A stretch of DNA of 64,000 bases, from the NCBI GenBank assembly GCA_013397845.1, contig VZTG01007795.1, forward strand, positions 14,547 to 78,546, read 5' to 3'. Position numbers and translations under genes: made by a program. The notes below the pieces were generated by a model. The model worked only from the letters and a program-made list of their open reading frames with translations. It was not told the origin of the DNA and made no database searches. Source of the stretch: Melanocharis versteri (taxonomy: Eukaryota > Chordata > Aves > Passeriformes > Melanocharitidae). Position 1 is the first letter of the stretch. The number at the start of each line of letters is the position of its first letter. Shown piece by piece: positions 38,914 through 49,015 of the stretch.

Positions 38914-40679
38914 TAGATAATGCCTATATCCTGGTGATTCTTACACAGAGTACATGTGACATGGTTAAAGGAAAGAAATGACACGTGCAAATAGATTTAT
39001 GTGATATTTGAAGACCATCAGTATTACAGTCTGTGTCCATGTTCTGTGAATTTTCACTGCCTGCCGACATGGTTTGTATTTGAAATTAAATGTACAGTCC
39101 TGGTCATTCACAGCCAAGAAATGCAAGCTGAAATTGGGAGGAAGGTTGTGTGATATGAGGGATGGAGAAGTTTCCTGTACAGGTGTAGCCTCCTTGCACC
39201 CCAATCCTTATGGGGCCCGCAGAATGTGTGGGGTTGAGGGTGTGAGGAACAGTGGGGCAACGCTCTCCAAAAATATTTGGGAACTGCTTTCACCCAAAAC
39301 ACTGAAGCCTGAAGGAATTTAATTTCCACTGGACATGGAGCTAATAGGGTGGCAATTCTGAAGGTTTCTGCAGCGTGTGGTAAAAGCCTGATAGAAATAT
39401 CAATCACTCACGTCAGCTGTTTTGCTCTAGGATAGGTGTAATGCCTTCGTCAGGGGGAAAGTTTGTTGCAGGCAGGGTTTTTGTGTTAAACTTGTTTTTT
39501 GGAGTTGGTGATCATATTTTTACACCGTCTGATGTAACCTGCCAGATTTCTTGGCTTCCATGGTGCTGTGTAATTTTTTCTAGCTTCCTAGAGTTTGCTG
39601 TTACAAAAGCAACTTGTGCTTTCACGTTGTCATCACTGTATTGTGCAAGTCTAGTGTACTCGTTCTATTACCACACCCAAGAATGTCATAGTTACTGCTG
39701 AATGATTTCCCCGGAGATAATAGTGGCACAGCTCTAAAAAATCGAGACCACTCACTGATTGACTTAAGAAATAAAAATGGCATAATGCTTTCCAGATTCA
39801 AGCTTGTAACAATACTTTCTTTGTGTAAGTGTCAGCATCATTCATTTGTAGGTCATATTCTTTAACCCTGTACATGAATTTTCATTAACATTTTTCTCTT
39901 TTAAATTCTTAGGTATTTTCATAGCAAAAGCTTATTTTTATCCAAGTGTTGATTCTACCTTATTTCAGAGTCTCTGTGTGTGTGGAGTAGGAGGGGTAGC
40001 TGGTATTTAACAAGGAATCACAGCCTGTCTGTCTTGCAAGAGCTCCAGCTCTCCACTGAGAAAAGAAAGTTGCCGTATCTCACATGCAGGGCACAACTTC
40101 CTTTTGTAAAAATTCCTTTGGAATTATATTAATTCAAGTTTAATTAGTTTTCACTGAGACATTCAGCGGTTCTGTCCTGAATGTTATGGCTAATCTCTGG
40201 CTCTGTAGTGAAGAATTTACTGTCAGTACCAGCAGAAGACAAGGGGCATGGGTAGGGGACTTCAGGGTAGCTCACCTGTACAGCTGTGATGTAAAACGTC
40301 TCCTAGCAGGGTTTTTCTAGGTGGCCACGGAGCTGGTAAAGAGGACTGGGGCACCTCTCCTGTGAAAACAGGCTGGGAAAATTGGGTTTGTTCACCCTGG
40401 GAAGGAGCAGGTTGTGTGGAGACCTCAGAGCACCTTGCAGTACGTGAAGGGGCTGCGGGAAAGGGACTCTGCCTCGGGAACAGGAGTGACAGGACAAGGG
40501 GGAATGGGTAGAAATTGAAAGAGGGGAAATTTGGGTGAGATATTGGGCAGGAATTGTTCCCTGGAAGGGTGGGCAGGCCCTGGCACAGGGTGCCCAGAGC
40601 AGCTGTGGCTGCCCCTGGATCCCTGGCAGTGCCCAAGGCCAGGCTGGACACTGGGGCTGGGAGCAGCCTGGGACAGTGG
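38914..40679. repeat. Copy C of the same locus, start of the right-hand contig
   Basis: It begins abruptly after the gap at TAGATAATGCC, corresponding to about 35053 in copy A. It runs with copy B to 40679 (offset 2,048) and then continues as unique sequence through the CR1 3' end. Small differences include a shorter TACAGGTGTAGCC where A and B have TACAGGTGTGTAGCC. Confidence 0.93.
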
Positions 40680-40767
40680 AAGGTGTCCCTGCCATGGCAG
40701 GGGTGGCACTGGGTGACCTTTAGGGTCCCTCCAACCCTTCACACTCTCTGATTCTGTGATTCTGTGC
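40318..40767 (+). mobile_element. CR1 LINE fragment, sense, with intact 3' end
   Basis: This has the same body as the copy at 38276, but here the 3' end is complete: CCTGCCATGGCAGGGGTGGC, then CTTTAGGGTCCCTCCAACCC, then two and a half ATTCTGTG octamers ending near 40767. The octamer tail is diagnostic of CR1. The 5' end is truncated near 40318, where similarity to CR1 begins. Confidence 0.93.
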
Positions 40768-41329
40768 TCCGAACAGGGCAATGACAAGAGTTTGTTGTCG
40801 TGTGGATCTGCGGGGCTTTCCTGCTCCAGCACAGGGGTCACAGCTGCTTTCGCAGACTGCAGGTCTCCAAAAAGCCAGACAGGGACTGCACAGCTGCTCC
40901 GTGCTGGTGGGCTGCTCTGGAATTTATTTTTTTCCCCCTCAAATTCTTCTTTAATATTTCCCTGGTGAAAGGAGGTTGCTTGGGCAATACCTTGCAGGAG
41001 GCAGCACCTGTCTGCGAGGATGTAGGTGTTCCTGAGTGTGCTGACTCAGTCTGAAATGCTGTTTTTGGGGCAGAGCACAGGGATCTCTGTGTCTCACTCA
41101 GGAGTAGGAAGAGTGGAAGCTGAACGAGCTGAGTTGGAGCCTGTAACAGGCTGCACAAGGTTGGCTTGTACAATTAAACCTCTGTCGTTCAGTTCACACG
41201 CTGGGAATATTTCCATTTCAAAATCAGACCTAAGTATCTGTCAAGTGTGCTCTCTCTAAAAATTATTTGTTAATTAGTTTTCAAAACAGAGAAGGAAAAA
41301 GGGAAATACCGTGGCATAAGATTTAATAG

Positions 41330-41400
41330 GAGAGAGAGAGAGACTCACAAACAAATACAACATATATATCTATTTCCATATATATATATATATATATACA
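41330..41400. repeat. GA run followed by TA run
   Basis: A GA repeat at 41330-41343 is followed after about 35 bases by an 11-unit TA run (about 41378-41399). Confidence 0.9.
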
Positions 41401-43284
41401 TATGTTATATGCTGCCAGGACAACAAAGGACAGAAACTATCTAAATGTATTTTTTTTCCCACCTTGTGGAAATATAGAATTCCTTAAATATATTTAAAAT
41501 ACTGTTGGAAAGGATTGTTAGAAAGTTTTACTAATACAGAGAGAAATCACAGCTGGCAAAGCAGATGTAATGAGAGTTTCCAGCATGATGATTTTTTTTC
41601 TTATGGACATAATGAAAAATTGTTGTTACTGGAAATCAGATTCTGTCTCAGAAAAAGGGCATTGCTGTGTGAATGGCTCCTCCTTTCAGTGCATAACCTC
41701 TGATAATTATTGCCTTAGATATGACAACTCTCATTTTTAGTGGAGTGTAGTAATGAGAAGATTATATAGCAGATATGTGTTATTTAATACAAAATAAAAA
41801 TTCACTGTCTCTATGCAAAGTAACTTTCTGTTTTGGAATCTTCTGTGAAAAATGTGTTGTCTCTTTTTTTAATAACTGTTATTTTCTTGTGTGAAGCCCA
41901 TCTTCCTGTAAGCATAAGCATCTAGAAGAATAATTATTTGAGAAACTTTTCAGTTATTTCTGAAATATTTTGTGTCTTATGGTTGAGATCACTTCTTTCT
42001 TCATCTCTAGAAGACAAACAGTGGGCAGGGTGAGAGGTCAGGGGAAAATGACATTTTTGCCATAAGCTTCTAATTCCTGTTTTTATTTCTAAAGCTCAAA
42101 ATACAGGCCTGGTGGATTTGTGATGACTGTGATTTCTGATTAAGGGTACACAAATGGTTCTGTGTTCATCTTCCTGGGCCTTAAAAAAAAATCGAAAAAA
42201 AAAAATCCCAACAAACAATAAAACAGATATTGAAGGGCAGCAGTGTATCAGTCACAGTCAGTCTGTTGTCCCCTGGGACCTCTACCAGATCTGCTCCTTC
42301 TCTGTATAAATGAAGTGTTTAGTGCTTCAGTGTTTTACATAATGTTTTCTTGAATGATCTGAAAGGGGAAGTAGAAAGCACATTAGTTACATCTGCAGAT
42401 GATGCAGGGCCAGAGAGCTACAGCAGCTGTAAGGATGGCGAGAAATTTAAATTCCTCTGGGGAGCATCAATGTGCAGGAATTTACAAAGCTAACAAAAAA
42501 AAAATAAAATTGAAATTCACCGTTACAAATTTACAGAATCACCTTGGAAACGTGATCCAAACCAAAGACACGTTGCTTGTCAAATTAGCTTAGTGAGGTG
42601 TTAATGATGTTTTCTTTCACTCCTGCAGTAAGCAAGAGCTGTTTATCTTGATATCCCACCCAGTTAACTGTTTGTTATGGTATCCTGGTCTTTAACCACT
42701 TCCAGTGCGTGTCCCTAGAACTGTTTGCAGTTCCCCTGCTGTGGTTGTGGTGATGGAGGACAAATAACTGGACTCTTTCTTGGTTTAGTTGCAAGGAAAA
42801 ACTTAGCAGTGTGTGGGAAAAACTAACACTTCCTTTTTAATGATATATTTTTTTCCCCCACAGCACTTAATTTTAATAGAATTCTGCCTGCAGTCTACAC
42901 GCCTGTCCCAAATCCAGAGTCCTTGGATGTAAAATTGTGTTATTTTGTCATCTTCTCCTCTACCAGTTCTGCTTTCCAGTTCAGGATGCAGGCAGAGCTC
43001 CCGAGCAACGCTGCCTCGAGATTTCTTTTTTCTTTACTCCTGCTTTGGGAATTCAGTGGACCTGGCTGCCTTTTTGGCTTATCAGCCTCTCAGCACCGGG
43101 CTCCTGGTGGGGCGAACGCCGCTCAGCTGTAATTTGCCGAGATAGCAGCGTCGCTATTGTTAGAGCTGGCATCCCTGTGTGTTAAATAGGTGCTGTGGAA
43201 CAATTCCGTGCTGGAGGAGCAGCCTCAGGGAAGGGGCTTTTGGTGCATGCTGTGTGAGAGAGGCAGAGCACAGCTACACATCCA

Positions 43285-43388
43285 GGATCAGGGAATCACA
43301 CGGTGCTTTGGGATGGAAGGCACCCTAAAGCCCAGCTCGTTCCACTCCTTCCCATGGGCAGGGACGCCTTCCACCATTCCGGGCTGTC
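43285..43388 (-). mobile_element. CR1 LINE 3'-end fragment, antisense
   Basis: The stretch runs GGAATCACACGGTGCTTTGG, then GGATGGAAGGCACCCTAAAG, then CCATGGGCAGGGACGCCTTC, the reverse complement of a CR1 tail. About 100 bases are recognisable. Confidence 0.75.
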
Positions 43389-45704
43389 ACATTGGTTTTG
43401 TTTCAATTAGGGCTGTGTCCAAACATTCCGTGTTTTCCTGGAGGTAGCTGGATTAGGTGCTCCCCACAGCTATCCTAAATTAAGAGTAGGTGACTGGGGG
43501 AGGAGGGAAGATACAGAGCAACACTTGTTTTGCAGAAAACGTTACTATTTCTTTCCTTTTTCGGTTGATTTGTCAGCACCTGCCTGATAAATGTAAGCCT
43601 CCTGGTGATGGGCTTGCTCTGCTCACCTTTGTGGGCCTCCCAGAAACGGGCCACAGGTCTCAGTGTCTAACAGGCAGAAAGCAGGACAGTGAATTTCATT
43701 GTGAGAAAGTAGGTAATAGTCAAGTGCTTTGCATAAAGGCTGAACTAAAGGCTGAACTGAAGATTAACCGTCAGTGTTGGACTCCAAGCCCTGCAAGGAT
43801 AGGCACATTCTCTGTGTCCCTGTAGCAGTATTTGGGGTTTTTTCAATAATTACAATTGGTTTTAGAGTGTCTGCTGTGTGTCTGGCATGATTTTGATCAT
43901 GCAGTGGTACCAAGCTTTCAGAATAATTCTCTTGCTACTCACTTTAACCTGTTTTAGGATTATGCATATTTTATTCTCTTTGTGCAGCGAAAACTGTAAT
44001 TTGTTTGTCCTGATTAAACATATTTGCCTATACCTGATCTCAGTTGAATATTTTAAGGCATAAGACAAAAATGATGTGCCCTCCTTGCTGTTTCCTTCAC
44101 AGTAAAAGATCATGTTGCTATTTATCTGTGCTACTGTGCCTCTCTATCTCTGTGAATTCTTTATCCAAATAGCACGGTGGTGGCTTGCAAGTGATGAAAA
44201 ACAGTTTCCTTTACACAAATGTCCATCTTTGTTAATGCTGTCAGACAGCAAGTGTGATATTCAGGGGGTGCACGCCAATCTGTGGGCTACTGATAGTGTA
44301 ATCTAATTTCCAAAAATATATTAAAAGCATATTTTCATCCGTAGGCATCAGATGTACATCAGCTAAAGACAACAATGCTTTAGGGACAGCACATGTAAAT
44401 TTGGTGGCTAATTGGAAATCAAACCTTTGGGTTTTCCACATTTTCTGATAGACTGACCTTGCTGAAGGAGGTCAGGATGGTATCATGTGTTGTGGCAGGG
44501 ACTTCCACAGATAAAAGGTCCGAGTGGAAGGACTGTTCCTTGTTTCAAACAAGTTTGAAAGCTTTGTGAGCAGTTTTTACCAGGCCTTTTTCAGCCAAAA
44601 TTTATGCATGGAATTAGTGACACTTGCGTTTAAAAAAGAGTTAACAAACAACAGGCATTTTTATAAATCAGTGTCTTTTATGTAACTTTCCATGCCCTCC
44701 CAAGTAAAATGGGGGGAAAAATGAATCAAACCGCATTTCTGATTTTAATAGGTGAGGTGCCACAACACGGAGTGAGCATGCTTCCCTAGAATGTACCACT
44801 TACGTTTATGTATTTTTTAAGATGTTACAGATGTGTTTTCAAGTTGAAAAGACAGGTAATACTACTCTTCGTAGGGAAATGCCACAAAATTTATGTCAGT
44901 CTTTTTGATAATTGCGAGATGGGAGAGAGGATCCCTTCTTCTTCTGTGTACCCCTCACCAACTCGATGTTTCTGCAGCAATTTCCAACCAAAGCCAGGTG
45001 ATTTCAATGCCTCCTTTTTCCTGGAAGACCTGCTTCTGCTGCAGCTTAAGCTGGCCAAAGTCACAGTTGTGACTTCCAACCCACTCTCCTTTTCTCAAAA
45101 CCTGTTCCCTCAAGTATTTTTCTATCGAATAAGGCAAGTGGTGTTTCCTCTGGATGCGGAGGGGCTCAGAAACCCCCCTGAGGCTCCTGTAGGTTCTCTC
45201 AGCTGCAGGAGTGCACCTTGAGGGGGCTCACATTCCCCATCTGCTGCCCTCTCCAGAACCACCAAAGACAAGGCCCTTCATTCCTGATTTGCCTTTTTTT
45301 AAGGTAACACATGCCACCCCCTTCAAGCAGCCTCAAAATCCTTCTTCCACTGCCTCAAACTGTAGTGTTGGATATTAGTGCATCTTCACCCAGCTTTGCA
45401 TGGTTATAGCTCAGCTGGCACTGGTTGGTATGTGTGGGGGAGCTATTCTTCCTTTGGTAGGACAAAACCAACAGTTTCCTGTTGTTTCTCTCAGACCAAG
45501 CGAAACAAATCTGTTCAGACCTCTTGTATATCCTGTACAACATCCCCATTGCTGAAGAAACACAGTGGTTCATTACAGATCCTAAAATCTCACTGAACTG
45601 ATGAGGCTGCCTGTTTAATTGAAGGACTCCTTTTGTGATTAAGAACTTGCTGTCTGAGCCCTGGAGGTGACAGCTTGCTGGCTAGATTTTACACATTAGC
45701 TGCA

Positions 45705-46100
45705 TAAATCCCAGAATCTCAGAATCCCAGGGTATCTGGGGCTGGAAGGTCCCTCTGGAGCTCCCCCAGCCCATGCCCTGCCCAGGCAGGGTCCCCTGGA
45801 GCAGTGGCACAGGAACGTGTCCAGCTGGGGCTGGGATGTCTCCAGACAGGGACACTCCAGGCCCTCCCTGGGCAGCTGTTCCAGGGCTCTGCCCCTCCAT
45901 GGAGAGAAGTTCTTCCTGCTGCTGGGCTGCAGCTGGCTGTGCTTTATTTGATGGCCACTGCTGCTCACGCTGTCCCTGGCAGCGCTGAGCAGAGCCTGGC
46001 CCCATCCTCTGGCAGCCCTGGGAGATGTTTGTATGGACTGATGGGATCCCCCCTCAGTGCTCCCTGCTCCAGCCTGACCAGCACAGAGATGCTGCAGACT
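45705..46100 (-). mobile_element. CR1 LINE fragment, antisense, just upstream of XRCC4 coding exon 3
   Basis: It starts with the reversed octamers AATCCCAGAATCTCAGAATC, continues with GGGGCTGGAAGGTCCCTCTG, and then with GGAGAGAAGTTCTTCCTGCT and other CR1 body sequence for nearly 400 bases. It is more diverged from the 25550 and 40318 copies than they are from each other. Its far end is about 220 bases before the exon 3 acceptor. Confidence 0.85.
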
Positions 46101-46316
46101 CCTCCTCAACATTGTGGCCCTCTGGAAATAATTAGCATGTAGATTATTCCACATATTCCTCCAATCTCCGCGTGACAAGTTTATTATCTCCCTCTGAACT
46201 GGAGGACTGTAAGGTATTTCTTATGCTTATTAAATATGTATTCAAGTTTACTGGAGCAAAGCCTTAGAGAAGTTTCTCATACAGTTGAAATAACTCATTC
46301 TTTCCTTGTGTCCCAG

Positions 46317-46483
46317 TTCAGACTTGGATCTCTGAAGCTGCAGGAAGTCCCAAGCCCTGCAGAGGTGGTCAAGGAACTCATTGGTTACTGCCTGGACAGC
46401 CTGGGAAAGCTGCAGGCCAAAACTGAGCATCTGCAGAGAGAAAATGAAAGGCTTTTCAGCAACTGGAGTGATGTGGAGAAGAG
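46317..46483 (+). CDS. XRCC4: XRCC4 coding exon 3 (end of head, start of coiled coil, residues 110-164)
   Basis: The acceptor is a good pyrimidine tract ending TGTCCCAG at 46316, and the donor is AGAG|GTGAGT. The exon encodes FRLGSLKL, then PAEVVKELIGYCLD, then the heptad-rich TEHLQRENERLF and SNWSDVEK. The leading Phe110 is the equivalent of human Phe106, a residue needed for XLF binding. The helical part begins the long parallel coiled coil through which XRCC4 dimerises. The exon ends in phase +2 (AG), completed by G of the next exon to give Arg165. A CR1 fragment ends only about 220 bases upstream of the acceptor. Confidence 0.95.
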
Positions 46484-47334
46484 GTGAGTTCCCGGGTGGA
46501 TTCAGAGGTGGCACCTGAGAAGCTCAGCAGCAGTGGACAGAAATTTTTATGCACTTGAGACGTGTTTTGAGCTCAGTCACCCACAGCCCACATAGTTGTG
46601 GATCTTCTCCCTTTGACAAAGATGCAACTGATACTAAAAATTAAAGCAATTAAAGCTGGGTTTAGCTTGTGAATAATCTGTGCTTGTTTCAGTGGGCATA
46701 GAACTCTTAGCACAGAGCAGTCAGAGATTTATCTTGCTTTTCTGTAGCTTTACCTGAAAAAACACACAATCAACGAAGATTGATGAAAGAATGCAGCTAA
46801 TTTGCCTTAATTTGCCTTGAAAAAGAGAGCCAACTTTTGGGAGGAGTTGGTTTTGTTTCCCTCTCATTAAAATGAGTAACAGTTTCTCCTGACAGTGTCC
46901 CTGACAAGCAAAGGGCCTCCCTAAGTAGTGTTTTACTGCTTGACAGTGTAATTGAACAATAGTGTATTGTATAACCCGTGTTCTGTACTGCATTACACGC
47001 TGATGTGTAAGAGGCATTAGTGCTTGTATCAATTTCCATGGTGGGGTGGCACTTTCACAGAGCAACCCCAAAGAAAAGGAGGAAAAAGGAAAAAAAAAAA
47101 AAAGAAAAAGGAAAATCGGAGTTGCATGACAGACTTTGCTCTCGGTGCAAGCTGGTGGGTTTCTTTAGCGTGTTTATAGTTCGAGTAGATGAAAAGTGGT
47201 TTTTCAGAATATACAGTGAAGGTTTTATGGTCACCCGTCTTTGGCCGTGTCTGTTAAACGCAGATTAAAAATAATTCAAAAATCGTTTTCATTCAAGAAG
47301 TATTGGGCTTTTTGGTTTGGTTTTTTTGGGGAAG

Positions 47335-47356
47335 TTTTTTGTTTGTTTGTTTGTTT
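47335..47356. repeat. GTTT microsatellite
   Basis: GTTT units lie within a G/T-rich stretch (about 47310-47390) of the intron between coding exons 3 and 4. Confidence 0.88.
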
Positions 47357-47826
47357 AATTTGTTTTGGTGCAGTGTTTTTTTTTAAATTTTTTGCCCACC
47401 CTGCTGCCTCCCTTTGCTGTTTTGGCTCCAAACACTGCGAGTTGCCCCGAGCTGAACAAAGCTGTGCCTGTCTTTGTTCGGGAGGCAGGATTTCAGGATT
47501 TACGTCCTGCATCACTCACGCTGCTGAGTGGTGAAACATCAAATACGGAGCACGTGGTGTGGAGAATTGCGCTCCCGCCTCGCCCGCAGCCGGGGCACGC
47601 CAGCCCCACAGCCCCTGCAGCTCCCTCTGCTCACAGCCTCCCTGCTCAGGACTTCATTCGAATTAAAACATAGCAGGCAGGCTTCTGAGAGCTGCTTTTA
47701 GCTGCCTTTTTGTGCCCGTTCGTCGTGGGGCACTGGGTGGAATTATTCGATCATCCCGTTTCCGTCTCCCTGTTTGAATTTTCTTGACCATCACGGAGGT
47801 TTTGGTGAGCAAGTGGCTGCCTGGGG

Positions 47827-47827
<1 letters not shown>

Positions 47828-47859
<32 letters not shown>
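47828..47859. repeat. TG dinucleotide microsatellite (about 16 units)
   Basis: A perfect GT run ends at CACCTCAGG. It is the longest uninterrupted dinucleotide repeat in the window and likely to be polymorphic. Confidence 0.95.
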
Positions 47860-47860
<1 letters not shown>

Positions 47861-47935
47861 ACCTCAGGGACGGATGAGTTAAAATATCAGAGCTGTTCTC
47901 TTTATTTCATATAGAAAATTCAAGGCCAGTTAGTT

Positions 47936-48060
47936 CCAGGCCGGGTTGGACTTGGGGCTTGGAGCAACCTGGCATAGTGAATCCTCTGCCCGTAGCAGAG
48001 GATGGAGCTTGCTGGGCTTTAAGGCCCCTCCAACCCAAACCAATCTGTGATTCCATGGTA
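47936..48060 (+). mobile_element. CR1 LINE 3'-end fragment, sense
   Basis: The order is CCAGGCCGGGTTGGACTTGG, CTTTAAGGCCCCTCCAACCC, AAACCAATCTGTGATTCCAT, a typical CR1 tail ending in degenerate octamers. It is 5'-truncated to about 125 bases. Confidence 0.85.
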
Positions 48061-48919
48061 ATGCAGGTGGAAAATTTTAAGTAATAAAACCTGTAGCAAA
48101 ATAATTCCTTGAACAATAAAAATCAAATTTCTGATTTGGGCGTGGGGTATGTATTTTGTTATCGGGCGTCTAAAATTTGTGTAGACAAGCCAAATTCAAA
48201 ATAGCTGCTAATTTCTGCTGTGGTCAACTGCAGTGACAGTATACTTAAACCACAAGCAGATTATAAAAATGCAAGCTAGGTACTTTGGGCCTGAAACTGA
48301 GTCTTCAGCATTAGCTCATCAACATTCCATACCATTGCCAGTGCTGGGGGAAGGGCGAATCTGAAATGCAAGGAGCAGTGCCGTGAGATCCAGGAATTAT
48401 TTTAGAGCACTGGGAACAGGGATGAATACCTGAGATGCTGAATTCTTTCCTTCATAGTGTTGGGGTGTGAAGGATGCCACTAATAATGAAATAAATTCCA
48501 TCAAGTTTCATAGCTCACCTTCACCTCTGTGGAGCTTTGCGTTGAGGCAGCACTTGAAATCTTGTTTTTTATTATTAATTTCTCAGTTTATTGTTTTATT
48601 GTCACAGTCCCTAACAGTGGCTGGTTTCAGTGGGCCGTGCAGGGTTTTTGATGCCTGTCACTGTGGGTGCATTTTGGCACGTGAAAAGCATTGCAGAGAG
48701 AGCTGGGGGTGCACAAATTGGGTGGCAGCACTCCAGCCATTCACCCCCATTTGGGTTCATCATGCTGGGAACTCGTCTGTGAGACGAGCAGCTCCTCCAT
48801 TTGGCCTGGGGAGATGGTGTTGGAGGGGCACAGGGCACACACAGGCAGCAGCACGTGAGGAAGGGCAGTTAAAGTTTGTGTTTGCCAGGGAACAAATTCG
48901 GATTCCTGGGGTTGGGATT

Positions 48920-49015
48920 GTGGGATTGGTGAAGGTTGGAATGTTCCTCGTGGAAGGGGTGAGGGTTAAAATCCCTTCTAATCCCCAAAAATTCTGAGGA
49001 TTCCATGATTCCAGG
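48920..49015 (+). mobile_element. Possible degenerate CR1 3' end, sense
   Basis: GGGATTGGTGAAGGTTGGAA, TCCCTTCTAATCCCC and GAGGATTCCATGATTCC have the order and spacing of a CR1 tail, but mismatches are many. It merges into an ATTCC/GGAAT-rich stretch, so chance similarity is possible. Confidence 0.35.

Larger units (their letters stand above)
4237..46316 (+). other. XRCC4 intron between coding exons 2 and 3 (apparent 42 kb)
   Basis: This intron holds most of the window. From left to right: 4237-7080 unremarkable AT-rich DNA; 7171-7276 a minisatellite in a GC-rich patch; 7620-12200 unremarkable; 12230-12560 a possible regulatory block; 12926-12970 a CR1 fragment; 13000-17390 unremarkable; the 17401/20157 duplicate pair; 19300-19480 with an RFX-like site; 20655-20735 CR1; 21770-22000 homeobox-site-rich; 22000-25540 AT-rich and unremarkable; 25550-26060 CR1; 26970-27102 tandem duplication; 27110-34470 mostly unremarkable, with a T/G-rich tract; 34480-40679 repeated contig ends with gaps; 40680-43280 simple repeats; then CR1 at 43285 and 45705. 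No exon of another gene was recognised on either strand. Its true length is probably nearer 38.2 kb once surplus sequence is removed. Confidence 0.85.

Noticed and set aside
38214..38990. 258-codon frame through the gap
   Set aside because: Nearly half of it is unknown bases and the rest is CR1 sequence.
35242..39701. Same pair of open frames seen three times (about 86 and 101 codons)
   Set aside because: They look conserved only because the same locus is represented three times by contig ends. Repeated occurrence here is not evidence of a gene family.
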